The notes under the pieces: model-generated
The model's database searches: none
What the model was told of the DNA's origin: nothing
Seen by the model: only the letters and a program-made list of their open reading frames with translations
NCBI GenBank assembly: GCA_037176725.1
Contig: JAZBRS010000035.1
Coordinates: 51,470,001 to 51,534,000 of the forward strand
Source of the DNA: Posidonia oceanica
Taxonomy: Eukaryota > Streptophyta > Magnoliopsida > Alismatales > Posidoniaceae
Length of the DNA stretch: 64,000 bases
Direction of reading: 5' to 3'
In this document: piece after piece, positions 32,004-43,781 of the stretch
How the letters are laid out: the number at the start of each line of letters is the position of its first letter
Numbering within the stretch: position 1 is the first letter of the stretch
Program-made: the position numbers and the translations under genes

Positions 32004-32493
32004 CCAAGCATGGTGGACGACATGGCCGGAGAAGTCCAAAAACAACCACGTGGGACAGGTTTAAACGACTAGCTGGGGCTCGAGCTGGTGGTTGTGGGGT
32101 GAAGTGTCGACTCCTGGAGTGAGCCTGGTGACCGGACTGTTCGTGGGGCGTGCCGGAGCTTGGGCGGAGGATGGCTACACAAGATGCGAAGCGAGCTAGA
32201 TCGGCCTACAACGACTACTGACCCAGGGGAACTGTGCATGCAAAACGCGAGACAATCCCGCGCATGCAAAACGCGGTCCAACTGGACAGAGTCTGTTGTA
32301 GTGGATTCCAGGCCCGTTTCCCTGGATTTCAAGCCACCAGTGGGCTTTGGGCTATGAAGGCTTATAGTGTTAGGGTTTTGGGTGAGTTTTGGGATCTGAT
32401 CTGGTGAAGTGGTGGGGTCCGCCAAGCCGCGATCCAAGCAAGCTCCTCCGGAGAATCCTGCCGGTGAGTGACCGCAAAATTAGGGTGTCTACA
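32004..32493 (-). mobile_element. LTR E, antisense, 5' portion
   Basis: The minus strand begins at 32493 with TGTAGACACCCTAATTTTGC, a Tat-type LTR start. The segment from about 32025 (GGCCGGAGAAGTCC, GCTGGGGCTCGAGCTGG) aligns with LTR C at about 50870-50945, so it continues the LTR broken at 25762. Together the two parts make about 2.58 kb. Confidence 0.7.
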
Positions 32494-34104
32494 CCCTCCA
32501 TTCTTAGGATTTGACTTTTTGGGGTCATAGATTTTTTTTATTATCAATTCTTTTAGAAATTATAATGGCATATCCTTATGAAAATATATCAAGCCAAGAC
32601 ATCCAAACCCAGGAGTCAAATTTACCCCAAACTACACAAACACAATCCCCAGGCACAAAAAAATCCTAGGAAATAGTGTTCATGGGTTTAGAAATATGTA
32701 ACTTAAGATCCTATTGACGAAAATAAGTGTTATTGTAATTATTGTAGTACTAGATATACTTGTCCTAGGGGTAGGGGTATAGGTCATATAGTTGGGCATC
32801 TTTATAAATATATAGTTGCACATAATAAAGATAATATCACTGATTTACGACAATCTAAATTGAATATAGATTCTAGTGGAATAGTAAATTGAAAATATAA
32901 TGTAGAAGAAGCTAAAGAATGTATAACAAAATTTATAATACAAGATGAACAACCATTTACATTTTTTGAAAATATAAAATTTGAAACTTGTATACAAAAT
33001 TATTTAAATCGACAATTTAGAGGTCATTCTAAGAACACCACTAAAATATAATTTATAAAACATTTAAAAAATATAAATATTTTTTAATTAGAATGTTTTT
33101 TCAACAATATAGATATGTCCCATGTTTTGTAAATATTTTTCAATTAATGGAAGAAAAATATAATAGTTATTGGGATTCACCTCCAATGTGGGCATGTCTA
33201 GCATTAGTCATGGACTCTAGGCATATATTAGTTAATTGTATGATACTTTTAGATGATATTTTCAGTAACTTGAATAAAACTAAAAGAATAGATGAATTTA
33301 ATAATGAAGTTAAGGAAACTTTATATACATTATTTGAAGAATATGTTAGACTTTACGGTGGTGAAGGTAATTCTATTGCTAGTACATCTAGTTTTGTAGG
33401 AAGAAATACTACTAGTAGTAATAGTAGTTCATTTTAGAGTAGGATATAAATAAGAAAAAAGAAAAATACGCAAAATCAACCATTAATAATGAATTAGAAA
33501 ATTATTTACAATGTCAGTTTGCCTTTAGTGAACCTAAAATGGATAATTTAGATATATTAAAGTGATGGTCTAGTATTGCAATTAGATTTCCTATAGTTTC
33601 AAAAATAGCAAAAGATTTACTAAAAATTCCGATGTCTACTGTGGCGTCGAAGTTTGCAATTTTAGTAGGTAGAAGATTTCTAAATGATAAAAGATGTAAA
33701 CTATCAGAAAAATCCGTAGAAGCCTCCGTGTGCTTGAAGGACTGGTACGATGCAGTTAATCGTCTTCAGAACTTGAACTTAAAAGATGAATTAGAAGATG
33801 AGGAAATGACATCAATTTCAATGAAAGCTACATTTGAGACAGCAGCTTCTACTAATGACAATGACTAGATTTTTTGTAAAATTTTTAATTTATATTGATG
33901 TAAAAATTATAAATGTAAAAATGTAAAAAGTTGAATATCTTATGTATTTTTCACTTTTTTTATGTATATATCAAATATTTAATAATAAATATGTTTTTTT
34001 CAATTAAAAGAAACAAACCGGCCCACTAGACCAGACCAGCCCGACCTTGCTGCGGGCCCTCAATCGTGTCGGGCTGGGCCAGCCTGGCCCATTTTACACC
34101 TTTA
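32494..34104 (+). mobile_element. Internally deleted hAT transposon
   Basis: The right end (GGCCCATTTTACACCTTTAA at about 34085-34104, with GGCCC-rich sequence before it) looks like the subterminal and terminal repeat of plant hAT elements. No matching left terminal repeat is seen between 32494 and 32565, so that end is probably lost next to LTR E. The transposase remains only as N- and C-terminal pieces. Confidence 0.65.
32565..33868 (+). pseudogene. hAT transposase fragment (BED finger and dimerisation domain)
   Basis: An ATG at 32565 opens a short frame (MAYPYENISSQDIQ). A frameshift follows, then a BED-type zinc finger at about 32728-32805 (CYCNYC, then HIVGH), and a TGA at 32890. The catalytic core is missing: just after about 33050 the sequence jumps to a late transposase region (33093-33437, FQLMEEKYNSYWD, EVKETLYTLFEEY). 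The C-terminal hAT dimerisation region is at about 33486-33868 (ELENYL, STVASKFAILVGRRFL, VEASVCLKDWY), with a TGA at 33563 where Trp is expected. It cannot transpose DNA by itself. The match is to plant Ac/Tam3-like, RICESLEEPER-type proteins. Confidence 0.8.
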
Positions 34105-34774
34105 ACGACAAGTTTTGGACTCTATGTGTGAGTATGGTTTGTGGTCGTGTTAAACTTGATTTGGCAGATAGTGTTATTTCGAGTATGCATGTTTTAAAGA
34201 GATTTAAATGAACATGTGAATTTGGTTTGGAAAAGTGAGACAAAGATTTTAAAAAGCATATTTAAAAAGGTTTTATACTTGTTTGCTATAAAGTATTGCG
34301 GTACTGTGACCTTACAAGTGTTGTTTCTGGTGCTACCAAGAGGGATAGTCATATGAGTTTTGGGAGTTGAGTATTTTGCAGCTCTAGAGCCTAGTTTGTT
34401 ATTTTCGGTAGATGGTAGGGGTGTGATGAGTGACTATTAGATGTCACTCACGTGTGTTTTCTATGCTTTTTTTTCAGGTGCAGATATTAAAATAGTAGTC
34501 CAGTTTAGTGCATATAGAATGAGTCACATAGCCACATACCACAAGTCTTAGATAGATCTTAGTGTTTTAATTTAATTATTTATTTAATTTCTTGCATTTG
34601 ATTGTTGAATTAATTATTTTAAAAAGGAAAAAAAAATTGGCTTTAGTCTTGTTGGTTTATTTTGGTTTATATTTAATGTCACGATTGGAGTCATCAAAAA
34701 ATGGATGTAGAGTAGCTAGTGATAAACGTCAACATAACAAGTAGTAAATGTTCTGTCAATAATTAACTAATTAC
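34105..34774. other. No gene; possible LTR fragment, then CslA intron
   Basis: About 34110-34690 contains GGGGTGTGATGAGTGAC and TTTCAGGTGCAGATATT, which resemble parts of chromovirus LTRs, but I cannot fix ends. From about 34690 to 34774 the sequence is probably the start of CslA intron 3. No fourth CslA exon is visible here. Confidence 0.35.
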
Positions 34775-35760
34775 CTTAACAACAGGATCAGTAGAGTCGT
34801 CAAGCACTTGTATTATCATCCGATCTGTCGGCCAATCCAACCCACACGCTACTCCAATGGATAATTTGTACACCTTAAGATCCAACAACCATCGTATTCA
34901 ATCAAGTAACTAAACATAGCATATGTAGTTGGAAATATATAACTCACTTTTGACGAGTGATTCGGTTTAAACCAAGGACAAAACATGACATATATGCATC
35001 CATTACAAATTGGAGGAGTTTTGGATTGAAACATGCATGCAATAGTAGTTAATAGTTGCATAGAATAGTAGTATACATTACGTACAGCACCTTAGCTGCA
35101 CTAACATTCCTTTTTTTAATTATTTAGAAATAGTAGTTAAAAGTTGACACCTCTCATCTAAGAAAGAGTGAAAATTAAGTAGTTGTTAAGAAAAGGAGAA
35201 TGAATGTATACCCAATTACTGACCTCTTTCTCATTGTACATGGGAATTTGGATAAGCACCATGGGATAAGCATCTGATCCCAGTCCGGCCTCCAAGTCCA
35301 TAGCAGTGGCAGACTTGATGATGTTGATGGGCTCCCACTTGTACATTCTCTCCAGTTTAAGACCAAAAACTTTGACGGCGAGGCTGACAGCTCCCATGGC
35401 CAGTTTCTCCACCAGAATCATCAGAAGCAACAGCAAGCAGAGAATCACAGTCATCTTCAATAATGGCGCCAGCATTGTTGCTCTGATCTGCCTCCCACCA
35501 TGACCACAGTTGCTCTACGATGGTCGGCATATACAACAGCTCTTGACTTGATGACGACGTTCCATCATCCCCTAGGAGTACCTTCAGAACCAATGATCCT
35601 ATACTCATCCAGTCTGCCGCCGTGATTTTTTTTGTTAATTTTAAAATTGGCATGGGTTAGTCAGTTGGTCACAGCAAGCTACTAGTAATTATCAATCATA
35701 TACACATGGTAAGGTGTCAAGGGAAACCCAAAACTGCGAACTTGTAGTGTAAACTAGTTT

Positions 35761-35765
35761 GATAC
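35761..35765. other. Target-site duplication GATAC (left copy)
   Basis: GATAC at 35761-35765 equals GATAC at 41645-41649, bracketing the solo LTR. Confidence 0.9.
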
Positions 35766-36469
35766 TGTAGTAATCCCGGTGTTCGGATCGTCCATGCACG
35801 ATGCCAAAGCTCACGTGCACCGATCGGAATCAGGTTCACTATTAGCGGCTGTGTCCGAGAAGGAAGACTTAACTCGAAAACACTTTAAAAAGGGAAAAAA
35901 GGAGAGAAAAGAAGAAGATAAGACAAATCAGAGTCGCCACCGTGTCTATTAAGTCGGGAGATAAGGAAAACCAGGGAAATACATGAATAAACACGCAAAA
36001 CCAAGCAAAAGATGCAATGCGATGCAATGCAAAAGAAATGAGATGCAATGAGATGCAAATGATGTGACTCGTGCCTAAGATAAGGGCAATATGGTCATTA
36101 CGGGCCAAGAGAAAGGGCAATGACTCCTATTACATGCAGGGAAGGTGTTAGGCACCCCCAACACGCCCGAGAATCGGTCTTTCTAGGCTTACGCTCGCAT
36201 ACACAGGGAAATGCATGATATGAATGCCTAAGTGCCATGAATGCCTAATTAGATGCTCAAAGGTGTGCCCTAAGTGTTGAAATGCGTGCAAGGAATTAAA
36301 CGTGCAATCTAAGTGCTCAGCAGCGCTATTTGTGTTCCGAACCGGGTGAACCCTAGTCCGTGAGAACTCCAAGCAGTAAGCATCACAGCCCTAATGCAAA
36401 CGCAGGCGATAAAACAACACAGCGGCAAAACTAGGCAATGCAGGCGACATGCAAGGGGAAACTGAGGCA

Positions 36470-36720
36470 AACACGCAAAATGGTGCGAGAAACGAAAGTG
36501 GGCACGCAAAATAGTGCAAGAAACAAAGTGGGCACACAAAACGGTGCAAGAAACAAAGTAGGCACGCAAAATGATGCAAGAACAAGCGAAATAGATGTTG
36601 GCATGCAAAACGGTGCGAAAACAAGCGAAAACAGATGCTGGCACGTAAAACGGTGCGAAAACAGATGCTGGCACGTAAAACGATGTGAAAACAGATGTTG
36701 GCACGCAAAACAGTGCGAAA
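36470..36720 (-). repeat. 30-bp minisatellite in the solo LTR
   Basis: Reverse-strand copies of the GCACCGTTTTGCGTGCC unit, about eight in number, interspersed with AAACAAAGTGGGCACGC variants. Confidence 0.8.
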
Positions 36721-39700
36721 AGCGAAGGAAAACAGGTGATGCAAGTGCAGAAACAAAACATCGTAAAACCATGCAATGCAAATGTAAAAACATGCAAAGG
36801 GGGAAAATAAAACAAGTAAAGAGAGGCAAGCGATGTAAGTGTGAAGACAAACACCACTTAAGGACCACGCAATGCAGGTGTAAAGACCCGCAAAGGGAAA
36901 AGAAAGCAAGCAGAAGGATCACCACTATCCTATGACTGTTTCCCACTAAACCGTCCCACGATGTGTCTCACACGCTGCCCAAAGCTCGCGGTGCAATCGA
37001 ATCATGGAAAAGGGGGAAGAAGGCCGTGATCAGTAGTGAATCCAAGGAAAACTCAACCCAAAGACACTAAGAATACGCAAAAAGAGGGAGTAGAGTAGAT
37101 AGGCAAGAGGGGAAGTCCTAATCTACATGCGCGGAAAACGCGGAGCGAAGATAATGCATGCAATGCAAGTGATATGCAACAAAGTGCTATGCAAAGGTTC
37201 AAAAAGACTTTCCTTGGAGATCTGAGGCCTGATCTGAGGTAACCTTGGTCAGCATGAAAGTCTGCTCCACCAGGATGATCCGGGTAGCTTGGTCACAAAG
37301 ATCCGGCGGTCCGATCGGAAGATACACAGGCCTCAAGATCAGAAGGCCCAAGAACCAAGGAAAGGAAGAGAACTAAGTGCAAGTAGCTCCTAAGTGTGTG
37401 CAGGACAGGACCTCCTCATGCATGGGAGCTAAGGGTACTTAAAAGTGTGCTAAGATGCTAAGTGCAGAGATGTATGGGTGCAATGCATGTAAAAATGCAA
37501 AGATGGGGGCCTAAGTGCAAATAGGGAGAAGTGCAGGGGCTTATGTGCAAATTGACCCTAAGTGTGTGCAAAACAGTGCAAATGTATGCAAGGATGCTAA
37601 TGCAGGGGTGCATGAGCTAAATGTAATGTTAATTAGGGTGAATGCATGCAAAAATGCAAGAAAATGACCTAAATGCAATTTTTGAAAACTTATGGGCTAA
37701 AACGCAAAGCTAGCAAACAGGCGCAAATCCCAAAAAGAAAACCTACAGGGGATCCTCATGCAACTTTGGAAAAGCTGGGACAGGAAAAACAAAGCCAGAA
37801 AGGACTCAAAAGGTGCAAAAGACACTTGCAAGGACCTATGTGTAATTTGGACAAAATTCTGGGCCAAACAGCAAAACCAAAACAAAATCCAGGGACCCAC
37901 AACATGGTATGGAAGGACTCACATGCAAAACTTGAAAACATGTTGGATTAAATGTAAAACCAGAAAACCAAGCCAAGTGTCACAAGAAAACATGGTTAAG
38001 GACCCAAATGCAATATTCAAAACCTCCTAAACTAAAATGCAAGGCCAAGAAAGGGAGCCAAACCTCTGAAAAACAAAAGGAAGGACCCATCTGCAAATAA
38101 AGAAAACCTGGGGACTGATCTGCAAAGCCTGGAAAAAAAACCACACAGACAAAGAAACACCAAAAGGGAGGACTCCTGTGCAATAAAAACAAAGCCATGG
38201 GCCTAAAAGCAATAAACACAAGACATAGAGAATCACAGGAGGACCAAAATGCAAATAGAACAAACATCTAGACTTTTTATTAATGCAATATGGTTTTAAA
38301 AGATGATTAAATGAAATGCATGAACTGTGGAGGACTAATATGCAAATAAAGAAAATACAGGGACTAAAATGCAATGTGATATGATAAAAAGTGCATTTAA
38401 ATGATTTTCAACAACTAAAACAGGATCTAGATGCAATTTAAAATAAACAGAGGATCTACATGCAATGCAATATGGTAAAATGTGTATTTAAATGAAAAGA
38501 TCAATCAACAGAGGACATAAACGCAAATATAATGAATTACAAAAGTAAAATGCAATGTAATAAGATAAAAACCAACATTTAAATGATATTAATCTACTGT
38601 AGGACTTGAAAGTAAATAAAAGAAGCTACTGGACTAGAAATAAATGAAACTAAAACTATTTGAACTACAGAAGGATTAAAATGTAATAAAAAGAAATAAC
38701 AAATATTTAACGCAATGCAATATAGTTTTTATTCAGAATTAAATCAGACTTAAACAAACCCAGGACCTAAAAGTAATAACTAAAACTTAACAGAATTTAT
38801 TTCAATGCATGCATCTAAACTATATTCAAACTTTTAAAAATCAAATTTTTGCACAGTGTCGTCTTCCTCCTCCCGCACTACAGCCACTGTGCTACTGCGG
38901 AGGAGCGGCGACGCGCGGCGGCGCAGCGGCGCGGAGGGGTCTAGGACGGTTCTGGGCGCGCGGTGGGGTAGCCCGAAGGCAGGCGGAGGAGGTGCGGCGG
39001 TCCGGAGGGTGCGGCGAGCGGCGGTGGCGGCAGACACAACCGGAGGAGCTGCGAACTCCGGCGAGGCCCAGAAAGCAGCACAATGTCCCAAAAAAATCCG
39101 AAAAAATATGGGAAACGACGACATGCATGCAAGGAAGGTAGAGGCGCATTGAGGTACCTATTATGATGGCCGCAGAAGGCCAGCAACGCCAGTGGGTGGA
39201 GGCTGTCCGGTAGTGGCTCACTGCGACGCTTGGAGGGGCCGGAGGGCAAGCGGATCACGGCGGCGTGTCCCACACGTGCAGGCAGAGCTCCGACTGCGCC
39301 TAGAAGCGAGTTGCGGTGGCCTGAGGGTGATCTGGATTTTTTGGGTGGTAGCTGTGGTGGCCGTGGTCGTCCCGGCGATGTGCGGCGTTCCAGGCCAAGG
39401 CAAAGGTGCCTTTGGGTTGGTGGAGGTCCCAAGAGTGTGGTGAGGGGGTTTGATTGGGGTTTCAGGACTTCTAGAGGGCAGGTGGGAGTTTTGAAAATTT
39501 CTGGGCAGTTTCTGTGCAAGGTGTTTGTAGTGGAATGCTGGAGATGTAGAGTGTGTGAGGGTGAATTTCTAGGTGGCTTGGGAAGGTGGAAGCTCAGTGA
39601 GTGTGGTAGTGAAGTTTTGGAGATTTTTGGTGGCTGTGGGAGGCGGATTTCCAGATGGAAGGGTGCTCTGGAGAGTTGGGTGCTGAAGGTCTTTTGGAGG

Positions 39701-41322
39701 CGATTCTGGGCGAAATTCAGGGGTCTTTCTAGCTCTGGAAGAAGCACAAGGAAGGTAGTTACTTGGTGTTTGAAGGTGTGTGAGCATCTGGTCGTTCTGG
39801 GATGAAAAATTCGGTTTTGATCTCCCTTTCTTCTCTCTGATTTGAGTGAGGACAGTGGGGAGAATGGTGGCTACTGGTAGGAGCATGGGTGGTGATGGAG
39901 GTCGTGGGAGCATGGTGAGGTCGTGGAGGCCGTTAGGAGGATGGCCAGGAGGTCATGGGATGGCAGGGAGGTTTTTTTTTTAAAAAAAGGAGGGGAAGGC
40001 TGTTGTTGTCTAGTTGTGGGAGGAGAGGAAGAGAAGAAGAAGAAGGGAAAGAAGAAGTGGGTTGGGCTTGGAGCACAGAAAAAAAAAAGAAGAAAAAGAA
40101 TAGGAGGAATGAGAGGTGGGTTGGGCCTTGGATGGAGAAGGGAAAAGAAATAAAAAGAAATGGAAATAAGGAGGGAAAGAAGGAGGAAAAGAAGAATAAG
40201 GAAGGGAAAGAAAATAAAAAGGGAGTTGGGTTTTGGTTTTTGGATTTGTTTTAGAGTTTTAAGTAATTATTTTTTTAAGTCATCCTTTTAATTATTCTTT
40301 CAAGTTTGTTAATGGTTTTTTAAATTTTTTCTTGATTGTTTTAATCGTTTAGATTTTCTTCTTGATTTAAGTTTGTTTTTTTTATTTTAAGTTTTTCAAT
40401 TTTAAGTTTGTTAATTGTTTTTAAGTTTTTTAATTTGTTTAGGTTTGTTGATTGTTTTTAAGTTTTTAAATTTGTTTAGGTTTTCCTTTTAATTGTTTTC
40501 TCAAAGTTTTTTAATTGTTTTGATTATTTTGTTTTTTCTTTTGATTTTAAATTTGTTAGTGGTTTTAATTTTTCTTTGATTGTTTTAAGGTCTTTGATTG
40601 GATTTTTAGGTTGTTTTTTCTTTTTTAAGGGTTTTGAATGGTTTTTCTTATGTTTGCTTCTTTAATTGTTTTTAATGGGTTTTGATTTGTTTTAATTGTC
40701 TTTAAGTTTTGAAATTTGTTTTTTAATTGTTTTAAGTTGTGAAATTTGTTTTTTAATTGTTTTAAATCGTTTTTAAGTCTTTTAATTTGTTTTAATTTGT
40801 TTTTAATTAGTTTTAACTATTTTTGAGTTGTTTTGATTTATTTTTAATTAGATTTTCTTTTGAATTATTTTTAGGTGTTTGATTTATTTTTCTGGTTGGA
40901 TTTTTCTCTTTAATTGTTTTGAGAAGTGTTAAATGGGGCTGATGATGAGTTTAGAGAAGGAGGGAGAAGAAGAAAGGGGGAGAATAGTGAAGAAAGGGAA
41001 AAGGATAATCAGGAGAGAGAAAAAGAATAATCAGGAGAGAGAAAAGGATAATCAGGAGAGATAGGGAGGATAAAGACTTGAATTTAGAGGAGTTTTGTGC
41101 AGGTGTGTGACCTAGGGTTCTAGGGTTTGACCTAGGGTTTAATCTAGGATTTTCTATGATTTTAAATGGGATTTCCTAGGATTTTTGGAAGGTTTAAGGT
41201 TTAAGGTTTAGGGTTTTGAAAGAGTTTTGGTTTAGGGTTTTGAGATGGGTCTTGGCTTAGGGTTTGGAGTGAGTTTCAAGATTGTTTTACTAGGTTTTCT
41301 AGGGTTTTTGGGTGGTTTTCTA

Positions 41323-41508
41323 GGTTGAAGAAAGGTTGGTTTTCCTAGGGTTTTTGTGTAGTTTTCTAGGTTGAAGAAAGGTTGGTTTTCTAGGGGTTTT
41401 TGTGTAGTTTTCAAGGTTGAAGAAAGGTTGGTTTTCCTAAGGTTTTTGTGTAGTTTTCTAGGTTGAAGAAAGGTTGGTTTTCCTAAGGTTTTGGATGGCT
41501 TTTCTAGG
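41323..41508 (-). repeat. 46-bp tandem repeat near the solo LTR start
   Basis: Four copies of a 46-bp unit begin GGTTGAAGAAAGGTTGGTTT on the plus strand and end GTGTAGTTTTCTA. The surrounding sequence is rich in CTAGGGTTT. Confidence 0.9.
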
Positions 41509-41759
41509 TTAAGGGTTTGAGAGGGTTTTGAAGTGGTTTGGTTTAGAAAATGTGTGTGATTTTGGGTTTGGTTTAGGTGTTGGGTTCAGATGCCACCAAA
41601 GAGAGAGATCCACAAATTCAGCCTGTCAAAATAGGGTGTCAACAGATACATACCACCACCTGGTCCTGTAGTAGGAGTAGTGGTACTGATCTTAGTAGAT
41701 GTTCCTAGCATTGAGATGGCTGGGCTTGCTGCCATTTGTTTGATTGTGAAAGAAAATGA

Positions 41760-41880
41760 TTCTTGTAGCAACAACAGCTAAGGAGAGACACAGAGGAAAG
41801 CCAACTTTTGCTCAGTACATCTCTCCTTTCCGGTAGGAACACACGGCCTTCTCCATGTCTGTGTATATAATAGCTTCAGC
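41760..41880 (-). promoter_or_regulatory. Predicted CslA promoter and 5' UTR
   Basis: On the minus strand ATTATATACA at about 41866-41876 is a TATA-like box about 135 nt before the start codon at 41735, leaving a 5' UTR of about 100 nt. The ATG context is CAAACAAATGGCAGC, a good plant start context. Confidence 0.45.
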
Positions 41881-42610
41881 CTTCACCTTGGGCAGACTCC
41901 TAGTGCTAAGTGGCTTTTCCTGGTAATATATTATCTACTAGATCTGTCTCTCTCTATTTGGACAGACTCAGATCTGTACACAGATGAATGTAAGCGATAG
42001 ATCTAGTGGTGTAATACAATACAAGTTAGTGGTTGCGACAGGGTAGGGAGGGGCGGAGGGGTAAATTTGCGTCATTTCTATTCATTTATTATTCCTTCAT
42101 TTAAAGTGACATTAGTTTGGTGGGCATTGAATGAGATATGTTGTTGAAACACAAGCATCTTGGATCTGATTTATGTTTGCCACGGTTGTGACTATGTCAT
42201 ATTTAGTGCATTGAATATCCTTACCAAACTTAACTAATGACAAAGTTCAAATATTACATAGTATTACTACCGCATCGTAGGAAAAAAGAAAAGGAGGGTT
42301 CACTCCTGAACTAGTTCTTCCTCCTCGTAATTCGACTTCTTGAAACGAGCCTCTTCACCTTCAAAACTAAGGATTAGAGAAATTACCTTTCCAGCAAGAC
42401 CAAGAACGCATCAATGGAGCACTAGCCTAGTTTGGTGATTTCACGCAAGTCATGACAAAAAGTGCGCACCTTGGGTAGACAAATGGTGGCATGCCAAACT
42501 TATCAAAGGAAGTTTTTCCCATTTTTTGTTATTTTCTCATTTTCACATTTCGTATCCTACTAAATTTTCTCAATATTGTCTTTGTAGTTTCGAAGAATGA
42601 TCAAGTCTTA

Positions 42611-42841
42611 GGTGGCGTTTGGTAATGATTATAGAGAAACAGATTATTCTCATAAGTAATGTTTTTCAAAAAACTAGTCTGCACAGTTTTTTATATTCAC
42701 TATAATTGAAAGCTTTTACACACAAATAAAAAGCTGACATATTGAAATAATCTAGCGTAAAAAAAAGTATTTGATTCAGCTTTTTAGGAATAAACCATTT
42801 TTTTCATAAACTGGTCCTAGTAATCGTTACCAAACGGACCC
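42611..42841. mobile_element. MITE, about 231 bp, with TTA target duplications
   Basis: Terminal inverted repeats of 21 bp match at 17 positions: GGTGGCGTTTGGTAATGATT on the left, and the inverse of TAATCGTTACCAAACGGACC on the right. TTA flanks both ends (42608-42610 and 42842-42844). The ends and TTA duplication fit the PIF/Harbinger (Tourist-like) class. It lies about 0.9 kb upstream of the CslA start codon. No protein is encoded. Confidence 0.75.
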
Positions 42842-42844
42842 TTA

Positions 42845-43781
42845 GACTTAAATTTTAACTCATTGCTTTGTATCCATTGCACTTAGAGCATGTGAAACTT
42901 GAGATTAGGGACACCATTTGATGCATTCTTTAAAATGACCTCATAAATTGAAATTTGATTTCTCTTGAAAAGGTAAGACTGAATGAGCCATTTAAGTAGG
43001 ACCATACATTGCACCTCCAAAGGTCAAGAAAGAGGAAATAAAATGATGAATTTATATCCTAGAATCAGCATATCATTCCTCTTGTAGCTAGACTTTTGGA
43101 AGTAATAAGAAAAAACCTTGAAGTTTTATATATGTTGTTTTTATTGATAATTTTGTCAGGATTCTTCATTTGTTTATTTACACTACTTATTACTTGCCAT
43201 GCATAGAGACTAGACCGGACAAATTCCATCCGCATGTGTGTATGTTACGCATCTTCTTATCCTTTTGAAAATGTTGTGAATTGCTTACTGCCATAGAATC
43301 TCCAAAACCCGACTAACTATAGATACCTCTACCTTCCACCTTTCTCCTCCCAAGATAGCCAACGTTTCGTTCCATGAATTGGAGGTGACAATAAATAATA
43401 ATAAGTAATCAGCGATGGTTGCTTATCTTTAAAGATTAGGAATTCATCATTCTTAACGTATACAATGACATTTGCCTCCTTAATAATCCTCCGAGTACGT
43501 TTCTTTCTTAAGTTCAAACAGAGTAAATAAAAAGGAACTTACAATCACAACAAAGAATTTGTTTCATAGTGCAACAGTCGCACCACATAAAGAAAGTGTA
43601 AAAGTTCTCTATGCATAGAACCAAACGCGTAGTACATGAGTATGCATGGACAAAGAGAGAGACGAGTTAGGCTGTAACACCTGAGATCTCTGTGGTGGAG
43701 GCACAAATATCAAGCACAGATTCTTGGTGCGTATGGCCAATGTGAATTCTGGACAAATTTTAAAAGTTTAGAGTCCAGAAA
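42845..43781. other. No gene seen
   Basis: AT-rich sequence with only short shadow frames. I recognise no conserved motif, repeat or terminus. Confidence 0.5.

Larger units (their letters stand above)
35766..41644 (-). mobile_element. Antisense solo LTR (5879 bp) in CslA intron 1
   Basis: On the plus strand it runs from TGTAGTAATCCC (35766) to GGGTGTCAACA (41644), the exact inverse of the A-family LTR ends. It is flanked by a perfect 5-bp duplication, GATAC (35761-35765 and 41645-41649), with no internal region, so it is a complete solo LTR left by recombination. Inside are the reversed 30-bp minisatellite (about 36470-36720), a T-rich tract (about 40250-40920) and a 46-bp repeat near the LTR start. 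Without it the CslA intron would be about 156 bp. Insertion is 9 nt inside the intron donor. Confidence 0.95.
34775..41735 (-). pseudogene. CslA: 5' end of a cellulose synthase-like A (CslA) gene, disrupted
   Basis: CslA enzymes are Golgi membrane glycosyltransferases (GT2) that make the mannan or glucomannan backbone from GDP-sugars. Three exons are visible on the minus strand. Exon 1 is 41735-41654 (start ATG; 27 codons plus one base; donor G/GTATGT). Exon 2 is 35613-35224 (acceptor GCAG; donor GAG/GTCAGT). Exon 3 is 34873-34775 (33 codons, [18 protein letters not shown], then VLDDSTDP, the first conserved Asp motif). Exon 2 holds a hydrophobic membrane segment and YKWEP, AYPMVLIQIPMYNEKE. 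The combined length of exons 1 and 2 is one base too long: the frame breaks in a GGG run at about 35491-35500, between ...QLWSWW and QIRATMLAPLL. Removing one base would restore both the family sequence and the exon 2/3 phase. Later exons with the catalytic core are absent from the window. Intron 1 carries a 5.9-kb solo LTR. Confidence 0.85.

Noticed and set aside
38941..39747. A 268-residue minus-strand frame and a 191-residue plus-strand frame
   Set aside because: Both lie inside the solo LTR, with proline-rich low-complexity translation and no domain.
41100..41560. Telomere-like CTAGGGTTT repeats
   Set aside because: The spacing is that of a 46-bp LTR repeat, not a run of the plant telomere heptamer.
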